NCBI GenBank assembly: GCA_963971225.1
Contig: OZ020267.1
Location: 33,723,989-33,787,988, forward strand
Length of the DNA stretch: 64,000 bases
Reading direction: 5' to 3'
Source of the DNA: Melieria omissa
Taxonomy: Eukaryota > Arthropoda > Insecta > Diptera > Ulidiidae
Positions 11,268-22,890 of the stretch are shown piece by piece (within the stretch, counting starts at the first letter, position 1; each line of letters starts with the position of its first letter). Below the pieces are notes generated by a model that was not told the DNA's origin, did no database searches, and saw only the letters and a list, made by a program, of their open reading frames with translations. The position numbers and the translations under genes are program-made.

Positions 11268-12175
11268 CACTCATGTGATCGGAAAGGTACAAATGTACCT
11301 ATGACGCTATTTTAATTGCGACCACAACCGCAAATGAGCATTGAAACTTATGCGGTTTCTGGTTATCCTCTATTGATGTATTTTGAATCTATTTCTGAAG
11401 TGGGAGTGAAAAAAAAGGGGCGTGGGGGTAGCAATATGTGTTTACAAAAAAGTAGTACGATTATGATCGGCATAGGTACATTTGTACCTATGGGTGGATA
11501 CAAGTTATTTGTATGGAAAGAGCATTGTTTTATCCTACGAACAGCAGCAAGTATAGCTGGAAGAATTGGGTAGGCAAATGTTGAGTGCCGATTCAGAAGA
11601 TGATAATAGCCAAGAAGAAGTGGAAGCCTGTGACGAAGAAGAAAACGCAGATGACAACCATGTACACCAGGAGAGGAGTCTGAAGCCGAACAGGATTTAT
11701 AATGCAGTGTCTACTGATGACAACAGCAATTTTTCTTTCGGCGGCTGTCCTTTCAGCAGGAAATGGCAAACCTCTGAGAGTAAAATTGCCAACGAAAAAG
11801 CTCCCAACTCGCTGTTGGGAATCGACATAAAACTGTAGGTCCCTTCAACCCTGTAAAAAACATTCGCACGCACAACACGGTTGGTTGCGGGTACCTGGGC
11901 TTTAGTCTCGTAATCGGTATCATATCTCGTATCTCGATTTCATATTCAATAAACAACGCAACAGGCATTGTTTGCAAAGAACAAAATAATAATTGGTCTC
12001 CATTTGCATTCTTTCATATGTTGGATTTTGAAACATACATACACGCACACATACACACACAAACACAAACACACAGACGTGGATAAAACACGTATTTACG
12101 TATAAATGAAGTATAGGTACATTTGTACCTATGCCGATCATTTACGTCAGGTAAGACTACCCGATCACATGAGTG
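11268..12175. mobile_element. 908-base piggyBac-like element, 15-base perfect ends
   Basis: CACTCATGTGATCGG at the left is exactly inverted as CCGATCACATGAGTG at the right, and TTAA flanks both ends (11264-11267, 12176-12179). The palindrome GGTACATTTGTACC with flanking ATA/TAT lies at 11471-11492 and 12114-12134, with a close variant near 11285; the copies at 11466 and 12114 also carry the adjoining GATCGG in inverted order. An acidic frame (11566-11838) may be a transposase remnant. It is too short to be autonomous. Confidence 0.88.
11566..11838 (+). CDS. acidic 90-residue frame, possible transposase remnant
   Basis: This frame begins MGRQMLSADSEDDNSQEE and is very rich in Asp and Glu over residues 8-32, followed by a His/Gln/Ser-rich part. 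It lies inside the piggyBac-like element. piggyBac-family transposases usually start with an acidic, poorly structured N-terminal region, so this may be what remains of one, but none of the catalytic domain is visible and the match is only compositional. It could also be a chance frame. Confidence 0.35.
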   Translation: MGRQMLSADSEDDNSQEEVEACDEEENADDNHVHQERSLKPNRIYNAVSTDDNSNFSFGGCPFSRKWQTSESKIANEKAPNSLLGIDIKL

Positions 12176-12725
12176 TTAATACTTGTTTTTATAGCTAAAA
12201 ACCCAACTTCTTGGATTTAATTTTGAATTTTACAATTGTGTAGTTTATTCATTCAAACTTAATTAATTTTTCTCTCTTAATACTTTTTTATAACTAAAAA
12301 CTTCTGCGACTGATTTTTAAATTTTATATATTAAAACTATATATTTTTCGTTCAAATTTAATTAATTTTTCTCTATTAATACTTCTTTTACAACTTAAAA
12401 CTTCTGCACTGATGGTTTAGTTTTAAAATTTTATATTTTATTCGTTCAAACTGAATTATTTTTTCTCTATTAATACTTTTTTTAGAACTAAAAACTTCTG
12501 CAACTTATTTTTAAATTTCAAAATTTTATATTTTATTCGTTTAAACAGAATTAATTCTTCTTTATTAATACTTTTTTTATAGCTAAAACACACATCTTCT
12601 GGGATTTAATATTAAATTTTAAAATTTTATATTGTTTTCGATTAAGCTTCATTAATTTTTCTCTATTAATACTTATTTTTATAACTAAAAACACAACTTC
12701 TGCGGCTTATTTTTAGAAAAAATTA
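12176..12725 (+). repeat. AT-rich tandem array, about 100-base unit, six copies
   Basis: The unit contains AATTAATTTTTCTCTATTAA followed by TACTT, ATAACTAAAAAC, ACTTCTGC and TTTAAAATTTTATATTTT, then TTCGTTCAAAC. Copies begin near 12178, 12285, 12380, 12470, 12570 and 12675. The same unit is visible before 11268, so the two TTAA elements at 10782 and 11268 sit inside this array. Confidence 0.8.
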
Positions 12726-12769
12726 CATCTGGCACATGTTGAACAAAATGTGTTGAACATGTTAAAACC

Positions 12770-12860
12770 ATGTGTTTCAAACTGGTGGAATTTTCGGCAT
12801 CACAACGTGCCATATAGGCCTAATTTGTCCGATACAGAGGCAGCCAGCCTAACCTAAGCT
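12770..12860 (+). mobile_element. non-LTR retrotransposon 3' tail
   Basis: The text TTTTCGGCATCACAACGTGC, then GAGGCAGCCAGCC and TAACCTAA resembles the tails at 29395-29494 and 28197-28290 (GGTATCACAA, GCAGCCA, TAACCTA). Only the terminal untranslated part is present, so this is a short 5'-truncated insertion or its remnant. Confidence 0.55.
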
Positions 12861-15800
12861 GACACACATTGCAAACTTATTCTTACTTAATTGTTCATCA
12901 TAACCCGTTATTGGACTCCTGTCTGCTGCAAAAGTTTTCTCCTAAACGCGTCTTTTACAGCTGGTCTTACCAAGAGATGATGGGGTTTCCTCAACTTGGT
13001 TCTTCCACTGGAGACACTGTCTCCCTCTTCGGCATTGCCCTTCAAGAACCGCTTCGAACACCTTTTTCGTCAATATTTCATTGCTCATACGTAAACCATT
13101 ACCAAGTATAATCACAACTTTTTATTTTTTTTTGTTAAAACTTCACTAGGGACCGAAAATAATAATTATCGCAATATTTTTAATCAAAAAAATTAAGACG
13201 AAGGAAGCATTGCAGATAAATCATATAGCGCAATAAAGTGATTATTTTTGAAAGTAGTTAAGCAATTAACGAATATTTCTCGATTTTTATTTTCCGCTCA
13301 CCGAATACAATTATTTGTTGATGTTTTGTTTTTTAATCAGAAAATACAAATTTTTTGTTGAGTCTCAAACTTTAAGAGTGGGGGAAAAATAAAAATTATG
13401 CGGCATTATTTTGTATCATTCTGAGTAAAACTTTTCGCTTATGAAATGAAAATTCTACTATGCTTCGATATATTCTTCTTCTTCGAAATTTTTTAAGTAT
13501 TGTTTTTTCACGCAATGCACGAACAGTTTCTTAAATTTTTATAACTCAAACAAAACTTTTGTAGCTTCTGCCTAGAAAACATTTCATATGACACACAAAT
13601 ATGGCAAATATTTCTATTAAAACTAAACTAATGTCAAAACAAGGAATGAAGTAAACTTCAATCATGAATCAGTTCAACGGATTAGTATTCGCCGATCTGA
13701 TTAGTATTCGTGAAATAAACTCATGCGCACAGTCAGGATCTGAAAGAATAAAAATTAAAAATAAAAAAACCTTAAAACTTCAACCTACATGTATACAGTT
13801 GAGTTAAACAAACTTATAAATCTGAAAAAAACAACAAAATCTATTAAACATAACTGAAATAAAACATAGAAAATGTTTTCCTATAAAAAAAATGCTATTA
13901 GTCTCCCAGTACAAAACCGTTCTCTCACTTGCTCCACAATTATGGCTGCGAAACCTCAGCCACACTGCGATGTCATGTGCCGCTGTTCTCTACACTCTGA
14001 CTACTCTGACATCGCACTGCGCCACGGCTGTTGTCTGTGCTGCGCATCACCGAAAATTCGGCACATTCACTCGAATTCCATTGCGTGAAATGTACGAAAT
14101 GTTGTAACAAATTTTTGGCTAATACAAAAATACTGACGTTAGGCCAACAGAATAAACTGTATGCAACACACGCAGTGTCAGTACGTCAAGGAATTTGAAC
14201 AAAAATGGCTGTGGTGACTGTGGTGGTGGCACTTGAGCGGAAGGTTGAGCGCAGTCAAAGGACCTTTGTAGACATTGCTCAAAGCGGCCCAAATTGCCCA
14301 AAAAGGCTGCATAACAAATTGTTAGATGAAAGAAAACACACGTCGACGACGAGCAAGTGCGGCCCCTATTTAGGCGGCAAGTTGTTTTCAGTTTGATTTT
14401 GGCCTCCACCACGGGGGAAAAAGTCAACTTCAAAGCAGAATTTTCACAGGACAACAGAATGCCGCTACATGAAAAGTTGCGTGCGTTTGCAGTTCGTACT
14501 TCAAACGGCATTTTGCCGCAACCGACTCACCGCACAGCTGCAGCCAACCGGCAGTCGGCCAGGACATGCGCTCGCTCGTTTGCCATCGATTGTCGGCAAT
14601 CGGGCCGACTCGGTGCTTTTGTTTGGGCGCTTTCGCTGCGCCTTTGTTTGCTCGCTGCGTTAGCTGCAACTGTTGGTGGGTGGCTGTGGGTGGCGAACGC
14701 CACCGCCAACCCAATCCACCGGAAGCGTTTAAAATAATTCACTTCCGCTTTTGCTTGCTGGCCGCTTTGTGTGCCTGGTGCAAGAAAATGCGTTAGTTCC
14801 GCATGTGCTTGTCGTTGGAATTCCATTGGAGCGCCGATGAAAGGTGAAAGTGGTTTGATTGGCGCCGCATGGAATGTTTGACTATTGCTCATTGGCGAAA
14901 AGTAGGCCAACTCTCCGCAGTGCCGCGCCCAATTAGGACACTTTTTTGGTAACCCCTGAGCTAGAAACGCACCCGGTGGCGTCACGTCGCGTTGCGCTGT
15001 GTCACCAATGGCGGATGTGCCCGTAAGATAAGAAGGCTCCCCCTAAATTTCGCTGTTTTCTAACAGCAGCACAGCAACGACAGCAACGCGGCGGCGGCGC
15101 AGTGGAGCCTGCTCCCAGTAGGCTGTGTGCTCCCACCGGGCGCCAACAACGTGTCACATATGCGCGCGTAATCCTTTCGCCGCACACTCGCCGTCAGCAC
15201 CAATTAGGCAACAATATAAATTAATTAAATCGATTTTTCAGAACCTAACCTCAGGGCTTTTTAAAGTTTAAACTAATTTTTGCCCTGTGCCGCGCAGCTT
15301 CCAGCGCGCCGCTACGCGTGTATGTGCATCCTTTTTCCAATATGGCGTCCAACAAAATGGCGTCTTAAAGAGTCAATTTAAGGCTTTGCCGTAACAGGTG
15401 CACAGATTTGCGCGTTGGCAGTGCCGCCCTCGAGACTGGCGCTCCACATTCAGCACACACAAACACACATGCACACTCACACTCGTAAAAATTCAATCCA
15501 CTAAGCTTGCAAATACTTGGCAATCTTTTAAGGCCACTGCAATCAGCACATCCGACTCGAGTGCAAATGCCACACTGCCGAGGGTAATAAAAAAATAACT
15601 TTGGGTCTTATTGAGCAGGAACACATGCAGAACTGCTGGTGCACAGCACCGTCGGAACGCAATGCCAGTTGTCCCAAAAGCAAATCGACCACACTTGGCA
15701 GGATCATAACATTTTATGGCTGGTTTTATGGCCGCTTAACACATCATTAAAATGTCAAGTCATCAATCTTTTTGTACTTTCTACCAGGGCAGCAGCAAAC

Positions 15801-16605
15801 TTTAGAACAGCCATGCACCGGAGTTGGGGCATGGAAATACATTTTTGGGGAAGTTGATGCACGCCCCATGCAGGTCGCTGAACAACCAAAAAAAAAACAA
15901 ATGTCTAAAAACTTTTGTAAGGCTTGTAGAGTTCTGGCTTAAGAGTGAATTTGGCGCGTCATGTTTCACATACAAATTGCTTTCGTGTGGATGTGGGTAA
16001 ATGTTTGTTGTCCTGGAGCTCATGTGGAAGTGTATGTATATGTGAATGTGTGTGTAGACATGTTCATTAAGGTTTGTCGTAGCAAGGAGCAAAGCTGAGG
16101 CCAGGCGGCGGAGCAACCCCCAAAAGTGCAGGAGAAAAGGAGTAACAAGGTGTAAGTTGTTGCAAAGGACATAAAAAACAGTCATGGTAACAAATGGGCG
16201 GAGAAAGCATTAAGCTTAAGTGGGTAGTGTTGCTGATATGTTAAAGCTGGTAGGTATAGCAGAGACCTCGAGAACCACATCAATAACTCGAAACTGGCTT
16301 TTGGCGCACTGCATCCTGTATGGAATTCGCTTTGGACGAGTGCCTCAACAGACTTTAAATGAAGCTCAACAAGCTTTTATTGGCTGTTTTCTGCCTGAGA
16401 TCCCAAGAGTTTATTAATTGTTAATGTTGAATCTCAGTCTGTGATTAAAACTTAAATTTGTTTAATCAGCCAAGACAAATATGGACCTTAAATACCTCAA
16501 TCACACCGCTAAATGTGTCATCGAATGGAATCCCGAACGTAGTCATTAAAGAGAACGTTCTGTTCAACTTTCCTTCTATTCGGCTCACAATTGATGTAGC
16601 TTATA
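12861..16605. other. no supported gene; AT-rich DNA then a GC-rich island
   Basis: The part 12861-13860 is AT-rich with nothing recognised; the 80-residue frame at 12869-13111 has no identifiable domain. The part 14110-15230 is a GC-rich island with overlapping frames on both strands (14357-14737 plus, 14527-14985 minus) that share no domain and shadow each other. From 15230 to 16605 there are CA runs and a long minus-strand frame (15802-16185) without recognisable content. Confidence 0.5.
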
Positions 16606-16675
16606 CGAGGGCAGTTTGATAAGTCAGTGACTTTTTTAAATAAAAGAAATTGTTTTCTTTTTTAAGTCTCCTTGC

Positions 16676-16860
16676 CGGCCTCGATAGTTCAGCGGGTAGC
16701 GCGCTTACTTCTTATACCGAGGCCCTAGTTTCGAATCCCAGCTCAGGCTGATGAAACGCGCATCTACTTCTATCGTTTCTGCTTGAAATCACCATCCTTC
16801 GAGTGAAATATGTGGTATCACAATGGGTCTCACAATGGACATAATAGACGTTTAGTCCAT
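16676..16860 (+). mobile_element. tRNA-derived SINE, internally deleted copy
   Basis: GGCCTCGATAGTTCAGCGGG then GTAGCGCGC gives an A-box-like motif, and AGTTTCGAATCCC a B-box-like motif, as in a tRNA-derived RNA polymerase III promoter. The tail GTGGTATCACAATGGG is shared with the SINE at 28197-28566, of which this is a shorter relative lacking the middle part. It sits inside a mariner end region and so is younger than that mariner. Confidence 0.8.
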
Positions 16861-16934
16861 CGTTTTTTCCAATTTACTGAAATTCGGTTGAAAAAAGGTT
16901 TTCTGAGGGTCCTCAACAAAAGGCATAATCGTAT

Positions 16935-18102
16935 GTTTCAGAGATGACCTTTTTATTCGAGCCAAATCTCTTATCGCCGAAGTATTTCTTCAAGTTTCGG
17001 AACAGAAAATAGTCGCCGGGAACAAAATCTGGTGAATATGCTGGATGGGGTAGCAGTTCGCTCCAATCGATGGATTTTTGCCGTAGCGACTACCCATGTG
17101 TCCTGGTGGAAGAGAATTTGTTTTCTTCGCCATTTTTTTACGTCAAATCCATTCAACAGCTCTACATAAGATGTGCCAGTAATTGCTTTCCCCTTTTGAA
17201 GTTAATAGATGTGAATGACACCGCATGTATCCCAAATATGTGAGGACCTTATTGGCCGATAGACCCACCTTGGCCTTCTTTGGTACACGTTCACCCAGAG
17301 CAGCACATTGATTTGACTGTTCCTTGGTATCTGAAGTGCAGTGATGGATCCTTGTTAAGTTAGGTTAGGTAGGGAAGAGTGTCTGCGACCCAGAGGCCGC
17401 ACTTCCACTCGGAGGCCAAACTAACTATTGTGAATCCCTTCTTAGAATGTTCTGGAGCTAACCAATGGCTCTCAGTCCAGGGCAAACCAGTTAGACCTTT
17501 TGATGAAAGAGTAGATCCGAAGTAAATCCCAAATTGCATGGCTTTTGCCGCGGAAGCCAAAACTGCTCGGAATCTTGACCATGTGTCCTTCATCCATGTG
17601 GATTCCATCCAAGTTTCATTCCATTCCATGCATGTTTCATTTCCTTCCATTCCATCCATGTTTCATTCACGGTTACGAAGCGACGCAAAAGTTCTTTCGG
17701 ATTTCAGTTGAACATCGCTTAACTCTTCTTTGAAGTGGTCACGCAAATAGAGGCAAACTATGATCGAGTGCGAGAAATCGTGGCGTATGGCTTTTGCATG
17801 TCCAAATATTTCTATAAAATGGAATGTATCCGTTCAGTTGAGATGAGCATTTTCATTCTTAGTTCGCCTCATATCGTTCCATGGACATTATCAACCATTT
17901 CTGGCGTGACAACCTCGTTTGGGTGACCTGAACGTTCGATGTATTTTTTGCTGTTACGACCACAATGAAATTTGGTAAATCAATCCTTAACCATTAAAAT
18001 TGAGTTTCCATAGTATTTACCAAGCCTTTCCTTGGTTTCGGTAATGGTTTTTTACACAAAAAATTATGTTTTATCAGCACACGAAATGCACTTCTTTCCA
18101 TT
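16935..18102 (-). pseudogene. mariner transposase, interrupted and decayed
   Basis: The start near 18102 gives the N-terminal text SAFRVLIKHNFLCKK, typical of the DNA-binding end of irritans-type mariner transposases. The C-terminal part is readable at 16971-17156: KKWRRKQILFHQD (second catalytic Asp), MAKIHRLE in degraded form, then PKLEEILRR. Stops and frameshifts occur throughout, and a LINE tail (17353-17545) and a TTCCATTCC-type simple repeat (17575-17665) split it. It is inactive. Confidence 0.85.
17353..17545 (-). mobile_element. non-LTR retrotransposon 3' end nested in mariner
   Basis: Read on the minus strand it ends TAACCTAACTTA, and carries TTAGCTCCAGAAC and TTGGCCTCCGAGTGGAA, both shared with the plus-strand LINE tail at 24720-24775. 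It is therefore a 5'-truncated copy of the same family inserted into the mariner transposase. Confidence 0.75.
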
Positions 18103-18433
18103 TTTATTAAAATTCACAAAGTTGTCTGTTTTCAATGACTAAAAATTTGAGTATTCATAGTAGAAGGGTTGCATTTAAAGTTCCTACACCGGAAATTAAA
18201 GAAGTCACTGACTTCTCAAACTACCCTCATAAATGGCATCACGATTTTTATATTGAATTCCATATATCACATTACTTACTTATGTAAGTACTTACAAACC
18301 GTTATGGGTCTACAACCCGCTGCAAAGCTTTCGCAACCTTCTGCAGTTGGTCAAAGGATGATAAAATTACTCCACTTGATCCTTCCAACGCAGATAAGGC
18401 TTATCCTTTCGCCTTTGATCCCTGAATACAGCA

Positions 18434-19535
18434 TCAAACTATCACTGAAAGGTCACTGTGTCAAAAGTGAAAACTTCACTATAACCTGAAACTTTATCAA
18501 CAGTTAACTGACCCTGAAGAGGTTACTATGTTCTATGACCTCTTAAGAGTCAGCTCTACCTCTAATCTCTTCATGGTCAGCCAACTGTTGATGAAGTTTT
18601 GGGACATAATTAGGTTTCCACTGATTGACCTTTGAGTATCTACGACCTCTTCATGTTTAGCTGATGTAGTTTTGGGACATAATAAAGTTTTCACTTATTG
18701 ACTTTTGAGTGTCTATGATCTCTTCATGGTCCACTAACTGCTGATTAAATTTTAGGACCTAATGAAGTTTTCACTTACTGACTTTTAGTGTCGACGACCT
18801 CTTCATGGTCAGCTCACAGCTGATGAAATTCTGGAACATAATAAAGTTTTCACTTATTGACCTTTGAGTGTCTATGATCTTTTCATGGTAAGCTGATGAA
18901 GTTTTGGGACATAATAAAGTTTTTACTTATTGACTTTTTAATGGTCTATGATCTCTTCATGGTCCACTAACTGCTGATGAAATTTTGGGACATAATAATG
19001 TTTTCACTTACTGACTTTTAATGTCTACGACCTCATCATGGTCAGCTCACAGCTGATGAAGGTTTGGGATATAATGAGGTTTTCACTTATTGACCTCAGA
19101 GAGTCTTAGTTTTGGGACAGAATGAAGTTTCCATTTATTGACTTTTCCGTGTCTATAATTATGGTATTATATTATGGTAATTATGGTGACTACCCATATT
19201 ATAATATGTTCATGGTCAGATGACTGTTGATTGAAATTTGAATTTGAATTGAAATTTGGGACATTATAAAATTTTCATAATAAAGTTTTTTTATTGACCT
19301 TTGAGTGTCTATAATCTGTTCATGGTCAGATAACTGCTGATGAAGTCTTAGGCCATAATGAAGTTTTTACTTACTGACCTTTCAGCTGATGAAGTTTTTG
19401 GACATAATAAAGTTTTCACTTACTGACCTGTGAGTGTCTTTGATCTCTTCATGGCCAGCTGATGAAATTTTGAAATAAAGTTTTCACCTATTGACCTTTG
19501 AGTGTCTATGACCTCTTCATGGTCAGATAACTGCT
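18434..19535 (+). repeat. minisatellite-like array, 73-80-base unit
   Basis: About a dozen copies of a unit containing TGACCTTTGAGTGTCTATGA, CCTCTTCATGGTCAGCT, GCTGATGAAGTTTTGGGACA and TAATAAAGTTTTCACTTA. TCATG occurs at 18571, 18651, 18724, 18803, 18883, 18957 and 19036, which gives the period. The first unit (about 18434-18531) is inverted relative to the rest, so the array opens head-to-head. No coding function is apparent. Confidence 0.88.
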
Positions 19536-19539
19536 AACG

Positions 19540-22500
19540 ACATGTGTGCATTTAGCGAACTTTCAACTTATGAAAAAATCAACATAAACCAAAAACCACG
19601 TCATAGTTCAAAAGGACCTTCTTCGCCGACGCTTCATTGCCTCTCCAGGTTCCGTGACCAAACCAGCAACCGCGCTCGTTGTGAATGCCTCATCCAGTAT
19701 GCAAACAAAATATTACCCAAAATATTAGACAAACAAAGCTACTTTCGCTAAACTTTGCACGCTCTCTCACCCTCCACTGCCCACTGTCATTTATATTCTC
19801 TGCTCATGCCATAAATTTTTAATGCTCAGCTAAGCAAGCGAAAGCTCATAAGAGGCCAATTTGTGGACTATTAGAAAATTTCCATTTTCGTCACACTTCT
19901 CCAGGATACCAGCAAAACGTTGCAAGCGCTCCAATCACAACTGCATCCAGCGCGCCACATTCAGCCACGTTCCCCTCACTCGGTTCTCCTGCGCGCGCCA
20001 AATCCTTTCCCAGCCAATGCCTCATCCGCTCACATGTGGCATTTCTTTTGGCACGCTGGAGAAAGTTGAACGCGCTGCTGTGCATTCTACACGCCTGTTC
20101 AAAAGATATTCGAATAGAAATTTTAGGAAAATGCTTTCGGTTAGAAATGGCCCCAATTGTGACCCAAAGCGCTGTTTAGAAATTTAGATGCGCCATGCGG
20201 CGTTTCACCGTATGGCCAACCTTCGAAGGCGATAAAAGCGCCGCAACAACAAATAATGACACTCATACGTGTGGCCATTCAGCGCAAAAGCGCCAGTTGA
20301 TGGACAGCGGCAATAAATTTTGGATTTTTATGTGAAAGCAGTCAAGTCACCGACGTCGTTTTTCAACAGGCGCACAGCTGCAAAGGACCGTCGACATGCT
20401 TTTCCCTTTTTTTTGGTGAGCGTGTGTGAGTGTGTGTGCTCTTGCGGCGAAAAGCAAACATGCGCAGTGTGCACAGCAAATATTTGTTGGCGACTGTTGT
20501 GGAAGGGACTTACACCCACTTACACTTACAGGCTCTTTTGTTGTTATGGGCGTTGTGTTTTGTTGTTACTTGTGTCGCTGTTGCGATTTAAAGGAACTTT
20601 CACCGCAAGTGTAGCCTATTTTTAGGCGCCCACCCACTCACACTTGCGATTTTTTTAGTGTTTTTTGCAGTTTAGTGGCATTGTTGTTGCCATTGTTGCT
20701 GTCATTCGTGCTGTTATACATGTTGTTGTTGTAGTTGTTGTTGTTGTTGTTTGTCCTTTTTCAATTATGAAATTGAATACATGCATATTTGTATTTCTTT
20801 ATTGTGCTTTTCGCACACTTTCTTTCTTTCCTTCCTTTCTTTCTTTCGGTGGCGCCGTTTGCTATTCTTTCTTTTGAACTCGAGCCTGATTACCTCTCAC
20901 CCACAACGTGCTATGGGCTTTTGGGCACCTATTACTCCTACCGTTGTGATAAGAATTTGTGTGCGTTATCCCGAGAGACTTTACCACGTGGACTCGCTGC
21001 TGCCGGCGGCGAAAGAAAGCCGCCAATGCTGTGGCTCGAAGCGACACTCGAAACGCCACGTGCCGCAACCCATTATCAATTCAGGCCACACTCCGTTGGT
21101 CGCACGAGAATTCTTCCGATGCGCACATTAGATAAAAGCGCCGACCAGCCACAGCGTTATAAGCGGCCGCTCCGACGCAAATGGCGCTCGTGCACGTTGC
21201 GTGGGCGTTAGAATATTCCCCAAGAAAAAGAAACGCTGTAGATTCTGCTAACAGGCGAACAGCGCGTCGCGACACCAAATGTAGACAACACACACACGTC
21301 GCTCGGGCAGATGATGCCGACGCGCTACAGCTCCATGTGCAAACACCAACGCCGCCGTCGCCAACCAACCAATCTTATCAGCTAAATGAGTGTGGCGCTG
21401 AATGCTGAGTGCGACATTAAAACAGCACAGCACAGCATGCGGCAGACTGTTTGTCGTTGGGTTGTATGTAGTTGTTGTTGTTGTTGTTGGCATGTTTGTG
21501 GGGACAACATTATCCTCGGGATACACACACAGATAACGGCACTGCTCTCTGGCACAACGCGCGTCAGCCACTCATCCACCACCGGCCAATTTTCCAGTCA
21601 CACGCCGCCCACCCACGCTGTGTGTTTGTTTGTCCTTTTCGCAATGCGCAAAACGAGTAAGCAGACACTTTACATGGATGCACCAACGCACACTCGCACT
21701 TTGTGTACATTTGGCATCCTGTTTGGCGCCATTGTAACTTTGTCGAGCCACATCGGGGCGCAGCCACTCACTCACTCAACCACCCACTACTGTTTTATCA
21801 CATACCGCAAAGCAAATGTGTGTATGTATGTGTGTGTGTGTGTGTCACTGATGCTGCCACTATGTGTGTTGGCAAAGCGTTGTTGTTGCCGCAATTACTG
21901 GCTGTCTCCTCTAAAACAGCTGCTGCAGCTACTGTTGTCCTATTACCTTTTACAGACACATTGTACTACAAAATTTCCAATTTACATGATGCGATGCAAA
22001 CGATTGCTGTAACCTTGTGTTACAGTGCGGCAAGTTGTAGCAACTATTTGTTGTCGGCGTGCTTTGGAAAATGTTGTAGTTACAGGACCATCTGCTTTGG
22101 TATTAGTGTGTAGCACATTTGGGTGAATGCGTGCATATAAAACTGCCTCATACACAGGAAGGAAAAAAAGAGGAAAGGAAGCAAGCAGGAAGTCAAAATT
22201 TGTAAGCTGCCGTTTATTCTGTGAAATGTTCCGCATCCGCCCAACATTTCAAACTTAATCAGCTTTTGATGGATAAGGAAGCTACGACGGGAAAGGTTTT
22301 ACATGAAGTAGTTTGATTTGGGCCTCTTTGTCCTTCAAATAAAGTTATAAGGACGAACTTCGAGCATGTAGTAATGTATATATTTTTTCATTGTTCACTC
22401 CCCTCTGGAGCATAGCGTCTCCGGAAGACTCTTCCAGACTTCTTACTGCTTTGCCTTGTGTTGCTTACGTTAATCGGATGTGTTGTTCTGCCAGGGTAGG

Positions 22501-22890
22501 TGGCTGGCCAGCCGGACGAAATCCTAAGTGATGGGGCTGCCATCTAACGCCGCTTAGGAACTTAGTATTGTATAATAATCTTTAGCAGCTTGTATAGTCT
22601 TATTTCCGAATCCCTGGTGCAAACGTAGCTCCTCATTTCCCCCTTTTTTCTCTGGGACTAGTCCTCCTGGATGTTTTCCAACCATTCTTTCCCACTCTGC
22701 CCTCTTCCATGCACACTTTTCAACCATTCCTTTCGCTTTGACCATTACGACAGTAATCTAGCAACTGCCAGCCACGGGCACCAGGAACCTGTCGACGCAA
22801 CAAACGAAGGTGCAAAGACTGGCGGCTATAGTAATAGCAGGTACTCTCGCGAATTCTGTACCTCCATCCCATAGAGCAATTCATTAAGTA
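19540..22890. other. no supported gene; TTG/CA-rich islands
   Basis: The part 19840-22130 is an island with TTG runs (20722-20750, 21471-21490), a TTTC/CTTT tract (20815-20850) and a TG run (about 21825-21845). Frames such as 21386-22012 plus (208 codons) and 20789-21211 plus are open because of these repeats and overlap frames on the other strand. The part 22380-22870 contains a CT-rich, moderately complex segment that I could not assign. Confidence 0.5.

Larger units (their letters stand above)
16606..18229 (-). mobile_element. mariner element carrying nested insertions
   Basis: Ends CGAGGGCAGTTTGATAAGTC and GACTTCTCAAACTACCCTCA are inverted, with the shared inner part AAGTCAGTGACTT, and TA flanks them (16604-16605, 18230-18231). 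Its 1624 bases exceed a normal 1.3 kb mariner because a SINE (about 16676-16860) and a LINE tail (17353-17545) lie within. The ends and transposase text (HQDT, KLEEILRR) are of the irritans type. Confidence 0.88.

Noticed and set aside
16676..16750. Possible functional tRNA gene
   Set aside because: A- and B-box-like motifs are present but the acceptor and anticodon stems do not pair, and the sequence continues into a SINE body shared with 28197-28566.
21386..22012. 208-codon plus-strand frame
   Set aside because: Openness is caused by TTG and TG runs; the Cys/Leu-rich text has no domain, and antisense frames are open at the same place.
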